From Robertmurraya dakarensis (GTDB lineage: Bacteria; Bacillota; Bacilli; Bacillales; Cytobacillaceae), in assembly GCF_900156875.1 (NCBI RefSeq), contig NZ_LT707408.1:1540018-1604017 (forward strand): 64,000 nt of DNA. The letters run 5' to 3'. A model generated the notes under the pieces. The model had not been told where the DNA came from. It worked only from the letters and a program-made list of their open reading frames with translations, and did not search any database. The position numbers and the translations under genes were made by a program. Positions 1 to 8,377 of this stretch are shown piece after piece. The stretch's first letter is position 1. Each line of letters starts with the position of its first letter.

Positions 1-1241
1 GGTCGAGCGATAGTTGCTTTTAAATGTTCGATTGAGTCTCTCGATAACCTGTTTTAAAGGTCTATATTCCGTTGAGACTGGGTCTTCATTTGTAAGCCCA
101 ATCACTTGCTTCACATCAAAAGAAATATCATGCTGAGCGAAAAAGTGTTGTGCTAAAAGATAGATTGGGTTTCCGTCCACTACAAAAGTAAGGTCCTTTG
201 GAATCTCTTTCATCTTTACTAACACTTCATCTATCGCACGAATGGCTGACGCTGTATCTCGATTGGCAGACACCGGATAGGATAGGATAGGATGATCTTT
301 TTCACTGCGTCAAAAAAGAAAAACAAATAATGCCAGCGTCCATTCACTCGAATATAAGTTTCATCACCACAAAATTGATCTGAAAGCTCATACGGATAGT
401 GATCCACGTAAGGCTTAAGCAAGAGCGCCACACTATTTTCGTAGTTCAATATCGTCTGATGAGAAATCATAACCCCGTGAACATCCTGCATAATCGCAGC
501 TGTTTTGCGGGCCGAAAGGCCATAGTTTACATGATAGGTCAATATAAGTCCTAAGGTATGTGAGGATGCATAAATCCTAGACAAATCCACTCTTGGCAAC
601 TCAGGTGAATTTTGAGATAAAGGTTGAAAATCTATACGAAACTGACGAAAAACGTATCTCAATTTAAATGCTTGAGGGTCCTTTTTAAACCTTTTCTTCT
701 CTTTTGAAGACATAGCGTTTATTTTCTTTTGATAGTAAGAACAATCATTGTTTTTACACTTGTACACATCAAAATCTTTGCGTTCCTTGATTTTTTCTAG
801 AGTTTTTGAACAATGAGGGCACTTCAAAATGGCCTCTTTGGAATAACGGCTCTTATCATTGAAAAGACAGGAACAGACTTTGCATAGATACTGTCCTTTA
901 TCTCCATTATTGGCATAAAGGTAATCTGATGGAGCACCACACTTTGGACAGTTCATAGATTTAGGGACTGAAATTTTTGCATTCTTACGCCTTTGAACAG
1001 GTTTAAGGGGTTTCCCGTTTTTCTCTAAGTATTCAGTAAGGAGAAGTTGATAATCGAGATTTTCTAGTAGTTCTATGATCGGTAGATCATCTACCTGAAG
1101 TTTACGATAGGGTTTATTCACCGGCTGTTCTGTTGGCTTATCAAACATACTTTTACCAATTAATAAGGTAAGTAATGTTCGAATCATTTGTTCTTGATAG
1201 TTTATAAAAGTTAATAAATAGGTTATAATTTGAGGGTACAA
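1..1241 (-). pseudogene. DDE transposase, frameshifted and truncated by the window edge
   Basis: This is the same transposase as the three intact 479-residue copies to its right. The reading frame is open from the ATG at 1241 to about 285, then breaks. Here ATAGG occurs three times in a row (around 275-292), whereas the intact copies have a form 5 bp shorter. The shift replaces the C-terminal third (catalytic Asp354 and Glu399 in intact numbering) with a short tail ending in a stop at 231. The correct frame resumes in 1-275. Differences in the middle of the protein (for example residues 186-213) are conservative, so this is a diverged homologue that was later inactivated. It should not make an active enzyme. 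Confidence 0.85.
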
Positions 1242-1381
1242 ATTGTCACTTCCATTCTAGGTTGTTGGGTGTGTGGTAACCTCAATTATCCTTAGAATTC
1301 AGGGGGTGGCAATTTTTTTGCTTATAAAGCCCTCTATCAAGGTATTTAATAGCCTATTTCTTATAAAAGTTTTGACAATAC
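1..1381 (-). mobile_element. IS copy 1, partial, cut by the window edge
   Basis: This is the leftmost visible copy. Its right terminus (upstream of the transposase) lies near 1381 and its left end is outside the window. From 853 to 1382 it matches the other copies. From 852 leftwards it carries scattered substitutions and a 5-bp insertion, so it is a mosaic of the amplified type and an older diverged copy. Confidence 0.8.
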
Positions 1382-1471
1382 GAATGGGAAGGTAGTGTAA
1401 AAAGTTCTATGAAAACTTAACACTAACCCTTTGATTCCTTCCAGTTTTTATGTGGTAAGGCCACGCAATCG

Positions 1472-1598
1472 CTCTTGACAAACACGCCAATGGTTTAACA
1501 AAAGGCTATCAAGGGCGAAGAGGACAAAAAGAAGGCATACCAAATAAGCCCTTGGTTGTTTCCATTTTAAACCATTGGCAAGTTCGGTTTGTCAAGAG
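1472..1598. repeat. Nested inverted repeat in the IS non-coding end (copy 2)
   Basis: Three nested stems lie between the IS left end and the transposase stop. They are 1472-1483 with 1587-1598 (CTCTTGACAAAC, 12 bp perfect), 1486-1498 with 1567-1579 (GCCAATGGTTTAA, 13 bp perfect) and 1510-1516 with 1548-1554 (CAAGGGC, 7 bp). They could fold into one hairpin of about 127 nt. It may act as a terminator-like element, a transposase-binding site or a structured RNA. Nothing in the sequence decides between these. Confidence 0.75.
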
Positions 1599-1647
1599 TT
1601 CGCTCCGCCGATTGCTGAATAGCTTAAGGGCTCTGCTAAACAAAAAG

Positions 1648-3087
1648 TTAGGCTACCTGTTGCTCGATAATCCATTGTTGGGCTAACTCTATAAGCTTTG
1701 TCCAACGTGCTGGCATGGTGGGAAGCCCTTGTAATTGAGGGTTTACCACAGGCACTTTTCCTTCTAAGGATGCATGAGGCCGTAGAAAATTAAAATAGGC
1801 CACAAACAAAGTGACAAAGGATACAGATCCTTTTTCCGAACCAAATCCATGAGTCGAGCGATAGTTGCCTTTAAATGTTCGATTGAGCCTCTCTATAATC
1901 TGTTTTAAAGGTCTGTATTCCGTTGAGACTGGGTCTTCATTTGTAAGCCCAATCACTTGCTTCACATCAAAAGAAATATCATGCTGAGCGAAAAAGTGTT
2001 GTGCTAAAAGATAGATTGGGTTTCCATCCACTACAAAAGTAAGGTCTTTTGGAATCTCTTTCATCTTTACTAACACTTCATCTATCGCACGAATGGCTGA
2101 CGCTGTATCTCGATTGGCAGACACCGGGTAAGATAGGATGATCTTTTTCACTGCGTCAAAAAAGAAAAACAAATAATGCCAGCGTCCATTCACTCGAATA
2201 TAAGTTTCATCACCACAAAATTGATCTGAAAGATCATACGGATAGTGATCGACGTAAGGCTTAAGCAAGAGCGCAACACTATTTTCGTAGTTCAATATCG
2301 TCTGATGAGAAATCATAACTCCGTGAACATCCTGCATAATCGCGGCTGTTTTACGGGCCGAAAGGCCATAGTTTACATGATAGGTCAATATAAGTCCTAA
2401 GGTATGTGGGGATGCATAAATCCTAGATAAATCCACTCTCGGCAACTCTGGTGAATCTTTGGATAAAGGTTGAAATTCAATATGAAACTGACGAAAAATG
2501 TATCTCAGTTTAAATGCCTGAGGGTCCTTTCTAAACCTTTTCTTCTCTTTTGAAGACATTGCGTTTATTTTCTTTTGATAGTAAGAACAATCATTGTTTT
2601 TACATTTGTACACATCAAAGTCTTTACGTTCCTTGATTTTTTCTAGAGTCTTCGAACAATGAGGGCACTTCAAAATGGCCTCTTTGGAATAACGGCTTTT
2701 ATCATTGAAAAGACAGGAACAGACTTTGCATAGATACTGTCCTTTATCTCCATTATTGGCATAAAGGTAATCTGATGGAGCACCACACTTTGGACAGTTC
2801 ATAGATTTAGGGACTGAAATTTTTGCATTCTTACGCCTTTGAACAGGTTTAAGGGGTTTCCCGTTTTTCTCTAAGTATTCAGTAAGGAGAAGTTGATAAT
2901 CGAGATTTTCTAGTAGTTCTATGATCGGTAGATCATCTACCTGAAGTTTACGATAGGGTTTATTCACCGGCTGTTCTGTTGGCTTATCAAACATACTTTT
3001 ACCAATTAATAAGGTAAGTAATGTTCGAATCATTTGTTCTTGATAGTTTATAAAAGTTAATAAATAGGTTATAATTTGAGGGTACAA
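1648..3087 (-). CDS. DDE transposase with zinc-ribbon motifs (IS copy 2)
   Basis: A 479-residue transposase. Residues 98-123 (CPKC...CKVC) and 141-167 (CPHC...CKNNDC) are two cysteine zinc-binding motifs, presumably for DNA end recognition. A helix-turn-helix-like stretch (about 240-270) precedes an RNase H-fold catalytic core with GDET (Asp293), VVDGNP (Asp354) and ERLNRTFK (Glu399). The spacing and the DETYIRVNGRWHYLF motif resemble the IS6/IS240 and related rve-type transposases, but the protein is about twice the usual IS6 length because of its N-terminal zinc region. I therefore leave the family open. The sequence is identical in copies 3 and 4. It is intact and probably active. Confidence 0.9.
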   Translation of the reverse strand: MYPQIITYLLTFINYQEQMIRTLLTLLIGKSMFDKPTEQPVNKPYRKLQVDDLPIIELLENLDYQLLLTEYLEKNGKPLKPVQRRKNAKISVPKSMNCPKCGAPSDYLYANNGDKGQYLCKVCSCLFNDKSRYSKEAILKCPHCSKTLEKIKERKDFDVYKCKNNDCSYYQKKINAMSSKEKKRFRKDPQAFKLRYIFRQFHIEFQPLSKDSPELPRVDLSRIYASPHTLGLILTYHVNYGLSARKTAAIMQDVHGVMISHQTILNYENSVALLLKPYVDHYPYDLSDQFCGDETYIRVNGRWHYLFFFFDAVKKIILSYPVSANRDTASAIRAIDEVLVKMKEIPKDLTFVVDGNPIYLLAQHFFAQHDISFDVKQVIGLTNEDPVSTEYRPLKQIIERLNRTFKGNYRSTHGFGSEKGSVSFVTLFVAYFNFLRPHASLEGKVPVVNPQLQGLPTMPARWTKLIELAQQWIIEQQVA

Positions 3088-3317
3088 ATTGTCACTTCCA
3101 TTCTAGGTTGTTGGGTGTGTGGTAACCTCAATTATCCTTAGAATTCAGGGGGTGGCAATTTTTTTGCTTATAAAGCCCTCTATCAAGGTATTTAATAGCC
3201 TATTTCTTATAAAAGTTTTGACAATACGAATGGGAAGGTAGTGTAAAAAGTTCTATGAAAACTTAACACTAACCCTTTGATTCCTTCCAGTTTTTATGTG
3301 GTAAGGCCACGCAATCG

Positions 3318-3444
3318 CTCTTGACAAACACGCCAATGGTTTAACAAAAGGCTATCAAGGGCGAAGAGGACAAAAAGAAGGCATACCAAATAAGCCCTTG
3401 GTTGTTTCCATTTTAAACCATTGGCAAGTTCGGTTTGTCAAGAG
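3318..3444. repeat. Nested inverted repeat in the IS non-coding end (copy 3)
   Basis: Exact repeat of the three-stem structure of copy 2 (outer 12-bp stem, middle 13-bp stem, inner 7-bp stem), 1846 bp further on. Confidence 0.75.
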
Positions 3445-3493
3445 TTCGCTCCGCCGATTGCTGAATAGCTTAAGGGCTCTGCTAAACAAAAAG

Positions 3494-4933
3494 TTAGGCT
3501 ACCTGTTGCTCGATAATCCATTGTTGGGCTAACTCTATAAGCTTTGTCCAACGTGCTGGCATGGTGGGAAGCCCTTGTAATTGAGGGTTTACCACAGGCA
3601 CTTTTCCTTCTAAGGATGCATGAGGCCGTAGAAAATTAAAATAGGCCACAAACAAAGTGACAAAGGATACAGATCCTTTTTCCGAACCAAATCCATGAGT
3701 CGAGCGATAGTTGCCTTTAAATGTTCGATTGAGCCTCTCTATAATCTGTTTTAAAGGTCTGTATTCCGTTGAGACTGGGTCTTCATTTGTAAGCCCAATC
3801 ACTTGCTTCACATCAAAAGAAATATCATGCTGAGCGAAAAAGTGTTGTGCTAAAAGATAGATTGGGTTTCCATCCACTACAAAAGTAAGGTCTTTTGGAA
3901 TCTCTTTCATCTTTACTAACACTTCATCTATCGCACGAATGGCTGACGCTGTATCTCGATTGGCAGACACCGGGTAAGATAGGATGATCTTTTTCACTGC
4001 GTCAAAAAAGAAAAACAAATAATGCCAGCGTCCATTCACTCGAATATAAGTTTCATCACCACAAAATTGATCTGAAAGATCATACGGATAGTGATCGACG
4101 TAAGGCTTAAGCAAGAGCGCAACACTATTTTCGTAGTTCAATATCGTCTGATGAGAAATCATAACTCCGTGAACATCCTGCATAATCGCGGCTGTTTTAC
4201 GGGCCGAAAGGCCATAGTTTACATGATAGGTCAATATAAGTCCTAAGGTATGTGGGGATGCATAAATCCTAGATAAATCCACTCTCGGCAACTCTGGTGA
4301 ATCTTTGGATAAAGGTTGAAATTCAATATGAAACTGACGAAAAATGTATCTCAGTTTAAATGCCTGAGGGTCCTTTCTAAACCTTTTCTTCTCTTTTGAA
4401 GACATTGCGTTTATTTTCTTTTGATAGTAAGAACAATCATTGTTTTTACATTTGTACACATCAAAGTCTTTACGTTCCTTGATTTTTTCTAGAGTCTTCG
4501 AACAATGAGGGCACTTCAAAATGGCCTCTTTGGAATAACGGCTTTTATCATTGAAAAGACAGGAACAGACTTTGCATAGATACTGTCCTTTATCTCCATT
4601 ATTGGCATAAAGGTAATCTGATGGAGCACCACACTTTGGACAGTTCATAGATTTAGGGACTGAAATTTTTGCATTCTTACGCCTTTGAACAGGTTTAAGG
4701 GGTTTCCCGTTTTTCTCTAAGTATTCAGTAAGGAGAAGTTGATAATCGAGATTTTCTAGTAGTTCTATGATCGGTAGATCATCTACCTGAAGTTTACGAT
4801 AGGGTTTATTCACCGGCTGTTCTGTTGGCTTATCAAACATACTTTTACCAATTAATAAGGTAAGTAATGTTCGAATCATTTGTTCTTGATAGTTTATAAA
4901 AGTTAATAAATAGGTTATAATTTGAGGGTACAA
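3494..4933 (-). CDS. DDE transposase with zinc-ribbon motifs (IS copy 3)
   Basis: Identical in protein sequence to the transposases of copies 2 and 4 (479 residues, Asp293/Asp354/Glu399, two cysteine motifs). It is complete, with no frameshift. Family assignment is uncertain, as for copy 2. Confidence 0.9.
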   Translation of the reverse strand: MYPQIITYLLTFINYQEQMIRTLLTLLIGKSMFDKPTEQPVNKPYRKLQVDDLPIIELLENLDYQLLLTEYLEKNGKPLKPVQRRKNAKISVPKSMNCPKCGAPSDYLYANNGDKGQYLCKVCSCLFNDKSRYSKEAILKCPHCSKTLEKIKERKDFDVYKCKNNDCSYYQKKINAMSSKEKKRFRKDPQAFKLRYIFRQFHIEFQPLSKDSPELPRVDLSRIYASPHTLGLILTYHVNYGLSARKTAAIMQDVHGVMISHQTILNYENSVALLLKPYVDHYPYDLSDQFCGDETYIRVNGRWHYLFFFFDAVKKIILSYPVSANRDTASAIRAIDEVLVKMKEIPKDLTFVVDGNPIYLLAQHFFAQHDISFDVKQVIGLTNEDPVSTEYRPLKQIIERLNRTFKGNYRSTHGFGSEKGSVSFVTLFVAYFNFLRPHASLEGKVPVVNPQLQGLPTMPARWTKLIELAQQWIIEQQVA

Positions 4934-5163
4934 ATTGTCACTTCCATTCTAGGTTGTTGGGTGTGTGGTAACCTCAATTATCCTTAGAATTCAGGGGGTG
5001 GCAATTTTTTTGCTTATAAAGCCCTCTATCAAGGTATTTAATAGCCTATTTCTTATAAAAGTTTTGACAATACGAATGGGAAGGTAGTGTAAAAAGTTCT
5101 ATGAAAACTTAACACTAACCCTTTGATTCCTTCCAGTTTTTATGTGGTAAGGCCACGCAATCG

Positions 5164-5290
5164 CTCTTGACAAACACGCCAATGGTTTAACAAAAGGCTA
5201 TCAAGGGCGAAGAGGACAAAAAGAAGGCATACCAAATAAGCCCTTGGTTGTTTCCATTTTAAACCATTGGCAAGTTCGGTTTGTCAAGAG
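5164..5290. repeat. Nested inverted repeat in the IS non-coding end (copy 4)
   Basis: Exact repeat of the three-stem structure of copies 2 and 3. Confidence 0.75.
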
Positions 5291-5339
5291 TTCGCTCCGC
5301 CGATTGCTGAATAGCTTAAGGGCTCTGCTAAACAAAAAG

Positions 5340-6779
5340 TTAGGCTACCTGTTGCTCGATAATCCATTGTTGGGCTAACTCTATAAGCTTTGTCCAACGT
5401 GCTGGCATGGTGGGAAGCCCTTGTAATTGAGGGTTTACCACAGGCACTTTTCCTTCTAAGGATGCATGAGGCCGTAGAAAATTAAAATAGGCCACAAACA
5501 AAGTGACAAAGGATACAGATCCTTTTTCCGAACCAAATCCATGAGTCGAGCGATAGTTGCCTTTAAATGTTCGATTGAGCCTCTCTATAATCTGTTTTAA
5601 AGGTCTGTATTCCGTTGAGACTGGGTCTTCATTTGTAAGCCCAATCACTTGCTTCACATCAAAAGAAATATCATGCTGAGCGAAAAAGTGTTGTGCTAAA
5701 AGATAGATTGGGTTTCCATCCACTACAAAAGTAAGGTCTTTTGGAATCTCTTTCATCTTTACTAACACTTCATCTATCGCACGAATGGCTGACGCTGTAT
5801 CTCGATTGGCAGACACCGGGTAAGATAGGATGATCTTTTTCACTGCGTCAAAAAAGAAAAACAAATAATGCCAGCGTCCATTCACTCGAATATAAGTTTC
5901 ATCACCACAAAATTGATCTGAAAGATCATACGGATAGTGATCGACGTAAGGCTTAAGCAAGAGCGCAACACTATTTTCGTAGTTCAATATCGTCTGATGA
6001 GAAATCATAACTCCGTGAACATCCTGCATAATCGCGGCTGTTTTACGGGCCGAAAGGCCATAGTTTACATGATAGGTCAATATAAGTCCTAAGGTATGTG
6101 GGGATGCATAAATCCTAGATAAATCCACTCTCGGCAACTCTGGTGAATCTTTGGATAAAGGTTGAAATTCAATATGAAACTGACGAAAAATGTATCTCAG
6201 TTTAAATGCCTGAGGGTCCTTTCTAAACCTTTTCTTCTCTTTTGAAGACATTGCGTTTATTTTCTTTTGATAGTAAGAACAATCATTGTTTTTACATTTG
6301 TACACATCAAAGTCTTTACGTTCCTTGATTTTTTCTAGAGTCTTCGAACAATGAGGGCACTTCAAAATGGCCTCTTTGGAATAACGGCTTTTATCATTGA
6401 AAAGACAGGAACAGACTTTGCATAGATACTGTCCTTTATCTCCATTATTGGCATAAAGGTAATCTGATGGAGCACCACACTTTGGACAGTTCATAGATTT
6501 AGGGACTGAAATTTTTGCATTCTTACGCCTTTGAACAGGTTTAAGGGGTTTCCCGTTTTTCTCTAAGTATTCAGTAAGGAGAAGTTGATAATCGAGATTT
6601 TCTAGTAGTTCTATGATCGGTAGATCATCTACCTGAAGTTTACGATAGGGTTTATTCACCGGCTGTTCTGTTGGCTTATCAAACATACTTTTACCAATTA
6701 ATAAGGTAAGTAATGTTCGAATCATTTGTTCTTGATAGTTTATAAAAGTTAATAAATAGGTTATAATTTGAGGGTACAA
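5340..6779 (-). CDS. DDE transposase with zinc-ribbon motifs (IS copy 4)
   Basis: Identical in protein sequence to copies 2 and 3 (479 residues, intact catalytic triad and both zinc motifs). It reads away from the MurF-like gene. Its start region and terminal repeat lie directly upstream of that gene, so the two share a short divergent intergenic region of about 160 bp that belongs almost wholly to the IS. Confidence 0.9.
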   Translation of the reverse strand: MYPQIITYLLTFINYQEQMIRTLLTLLIGKSMFDKPTEQPVNKPYRKLQVDDLPIIELLENLDYQLLLTEYLEKNGKPLKPVQRRKNAKISVPKSMNCPKCGAPSDYLYANNGDKGQYLCKVCSCLFNDKSRYSKEAILKCPHCSKTLEKIKERKDFDVYKCKNNDCSYYQKKINAMSSKEKKRFRKDPQAFKLRYIFRQFHIEFQPLSKDSPELPRVDLSRIYASPHTLGLILTYHVNYGLSARKTAAIMQDVHGVMISHQTILNYENSVALLLKPYVDHYPYDLSDQFCGDETYIRVNGRWHYLFFFFDAVKKIILSYPVSANRDTASAIRAIDEVLVKMKEIPKDLTFVVDGNPIYLLAQHFFAQHDISFDVKQVIGLTNEDPVSTEYRPLKQIIERLNRTFKGNYRSTHGFGSEKGSVSFVTLFVAYFNFLRPHASLEGKVPVVNPQLQGLPTMPARWTKLIELAQQWIIEQQVA

Positions 6780-6943
6780 ATTGTCACTTCCATTCTAGGT
6801 TGTTGGGTGTGTGGTAACCTCAATTATCCTTAGAATTCAGGGGGTGGCAATTTTTTTGCTTATAAAGCCCTCTATCAAGGTATTTAATAGCCTATTTCTT
6901 ATAAAAGTTTTGACAATACGTCAGAAGGGATGGGAGGGAACAG

Positions 6944-8320
6944 ATGAAAACAATTTTTCTGCAAGACTTCATCGCACATATAAAAGGGGTCGTCATATAT
7001 GGTCATCCTAATCCACGCATCTCAAATGTTCTAAAAAGTTTCAAATACTCAAAAGTGACACATAACACGATGTTTTTTCATAAAGGTAAAATGTTGTCGT
7101 TAAAAGGTTTTGCTTCATTAAAACAAGTTGTTGTCATCTCCTCAAATCCTCAGAATCTTCAAGATGTTGGATCGAATGTGACTATTGTGCAGGTGAAGAA
7201 GATTAGAAAAGCGTATTGGAGGTTCATTGACTATTATAGAAATCTTTTTCAAATTCCGTTTGTCGCGGTAACAGGGACATGTGGGAAGACGACAACAAAA
7301 GAAATGGTGAGCTGGATCTTTGAAAAGGATAAAAATGTATACAAAACTATTTCCAATCATAATGACCCAAGCAGAAATTTTGGGTATTTATTAGGTATAC
7401 AGCCGTCTACGGATATTGTTGTTATGGAAACTGCTGTTGCGAGACCTGGTCATTTAAAAGAATCGTACCGTTATTTCAAGCCTCATGTTGGAATCTTAAC
7501 CTCAATCGGAATTGACCATTTAAATGGTTTTCCTACTCTTGAAGCCTATCAAAGAGAAAAACTGTCTATCTTTTCTTTAATAAGGGAAGACGGGACCGTC
7601 ATTATCAACATGGATGATGAAAGAATTAATAAACTGGACTTGAATAATTTTAATAAGAATTTGCTTACTTTTGGTGCCGAGGATGGATGTGACTTTAAAA
7701 TTAGTGATATAGAATACGGCGACAATGAAATGAAATATACAATCATACATCAATCCAAGAATTATAAATTTTCAATACCTGGGTTAGGAAAGCACAATGT
7801 ACAAAATGCAGCTGCAGCTATTGCAACAGCATATGCCTTAGGGGTAGAGGTAGCAGAAGCAGGAAAACGATTAAGCGACTTTCCCCGCCTCCCGAGGCAT
7901 GTTGAAATTATCCAAGGTATCAAAGGTTCTACGATCATAGATGATACGTGGAGTACAAACCCAACATCCATACAATCAGCTTTCGAAGTGTTAAAGAACA
8001 TTTCAAAAGGGAGGAAAAAAATTGCCGTATTGGGTGAAATTAAGTATCTTGGTAACCGGTCTAAGGAAGTCCATGAACTGGTTGGGAAGATAGCAGCGAG
8101 CCATGAACTTGATTTCCTTTTCACGATTGGGGAGGAGGCTTTGCCGATTGCATTACAGGCAAAAGAATTAGGAATGGATGAATCGACCATATTTCCTTGC
8201 AAATCACCAAGAGAAGCCTATGAAAAAATTTGCAGATTAATAAGTAATGATTCTGTGGTCTTAGTTAAAACCTCTATGTTTCAATCATATAATAAGTTTA
8301 TCAATGCATTGAAAGCTTAA
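6944..8320 (+). CDS. MurF-like Mur ligase family protein
   Basis: 458 residues. An ATP-binding loop TGTCGKTTT lies at about 110-118, and the Mur-ligase core continues with NHNDPSRNFG, ETAVARPGHL, SIGIDHLNGF and a C-terminal Rossmann-like domain (DDTWSTNPTS...VLGEI). Mur ligases join an amino acid or dipeptide to a UDP-sugar peptide using ATP. MurF adds D-Ala-D-Ala in cell-wall synthesis. The N-terminal ~100 residues do not show the standard MurF substrate-binding motif, so this may be a specialised paralogue rather than the housekeeping enzyme. Ribosome site GGAGG lies 7 nt before the ATG. IS copy 4 ends 24 bp upstream, so the native promoter is probably displaced. It is convergent with the ATP-grasp gene and shares a terminator with it. 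Confidence 0.8.
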   Translation: MKTIFLQDFIAHIKGVVIYGHPNPRISNVLKSFKYSKVTHNTMFFHKGKMLSLKGFASLKQVVVISSNPQNLQDVGSNVTIVQVKKIRKAYWRFIDYYRNLFQIPFVAVTGTCGKTTTKEMVSWIFEKDKNVYKTISNHNDPSRNFGYLLGIQPSTDIVVMETAVARPGHLKESYRYFKPHVGILTSIGIDHLNGFPTLEAYQREKLSIFSLIREDGTVIINMDDERINKLDLNNFNKNLLTFGAEDGCDFKISDIEYGDNEMKYTIIHQSKNYKFSIPGLGKHNVQNAAAAIATAYALGVEVAEAGKRLSDFPRLPRHVEIIQGIKGSTIIDDTWSTNPTSIQSAFEVLKNISKGRKKIAVLGEIKYLGNRSKEVHELVGKIAASHELDFLFTIGEEALPIALQAKELGMDESTIFPCKSPREAYEKICRLISNDSVVLVKTSMFQSYNKFINALKA

Positions 8321-8334
8321 TAAACCGTAAAGAG

Positions 8335-8377
8335 AAAACAACCGTCTCGAATATTAATCATAGCGGTTGTTTTTTTA
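8335..8377. terminator. Bidirectional terminator between convergent genes
   Basis: AAAACAACCG (8335-8344) pairs with CGGTTGTTTT, with A-runs before and T-runs after the stem. It therefore serves the MurF-like gene on + and the ATP-grasp gene on -, overlapping the latter's stop codon. Confidence 0.8.

Larger units (their letters stand above)
1392..3227 (-). mobile_element. IS copy 2, complete (~1836 bp)
   Basis: The ends were set by comparing the two borders of the repeating unit. The 25 bases starting at 1392 and the reverse complement of the 25 bases ending at 3227 agree at 18 positions, both opening with GTA, which is a plausible pair of imperfect terminal inverted repeats. Inside are one transposase gene, about 140 bp of upstream sequence and a 256-bp downstream non-coding segment with a long inverted repeat. 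Exact ends may be off by one or two bases. Confidence 0.75.
3238..5073 (-). mobile_element. IS copy 3, complete (~1836 bp)
   Basis: Same unit as copy 2, displaced by 1846 bp. The terminal inverted repeats, gene and non-coding end appear identical to copies 2 and 4. It is flanked on both sides by the 10-bp spacer rather than by unique chromosomal DNA. Confidence 0.75.
1..6919. repeat. Head-to-tail array of four IS copies, 1846-bp period
   Basis: The transposase start codons lie at 1241, 3087, 4933 and 6779, exactly 1846 bp apart, and all four genes read leftward. Neighbouring copies are separated by the same 10-bp spacer (GAATGGGAAG at 1382-1391, 3228-3237 and 5074-5083). After the last copy the sequence changes to unique DNA at 6921. 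Copies 2, 3 and 4 look identical over gene and flanks, so the amplification is recent or is kept uniform by recombination. The array continues past the left edge of the window, so its full copy number is unknown. Confidence 0.93.
5084..6919 (-). mobile_element. IS copy 4, complete, right end of the array
   Basis: Rightmost copy. Its right end (…GACAATAC) meets unique DNA at 6920/6921, which fixes the IS terminus to within a base or so. The first unique bases differ from the 10-bp spacer seen between copies, so the spacer is not simply a target duplication flanking the array. The end lies 24 bp before the start of the MurF-like gene. Confidence 0.8.

Noticed and set aside
6910-6938. Outward promoter from the IS end into the MurF-like gene
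   Set aside because: TTGACA is present but no TATAAT-like hexamer occurs at 16-18 bp (the sequence there is GGGAGGG, part of the ribosome site).
6811-7011. Rightward 66-residue open frame across the IS end and the MurF-like start
   Set aside because: It overlaps the start of the MurF-like gene in another frame, begins inside the IS end and has no ribosome site. A shadow.
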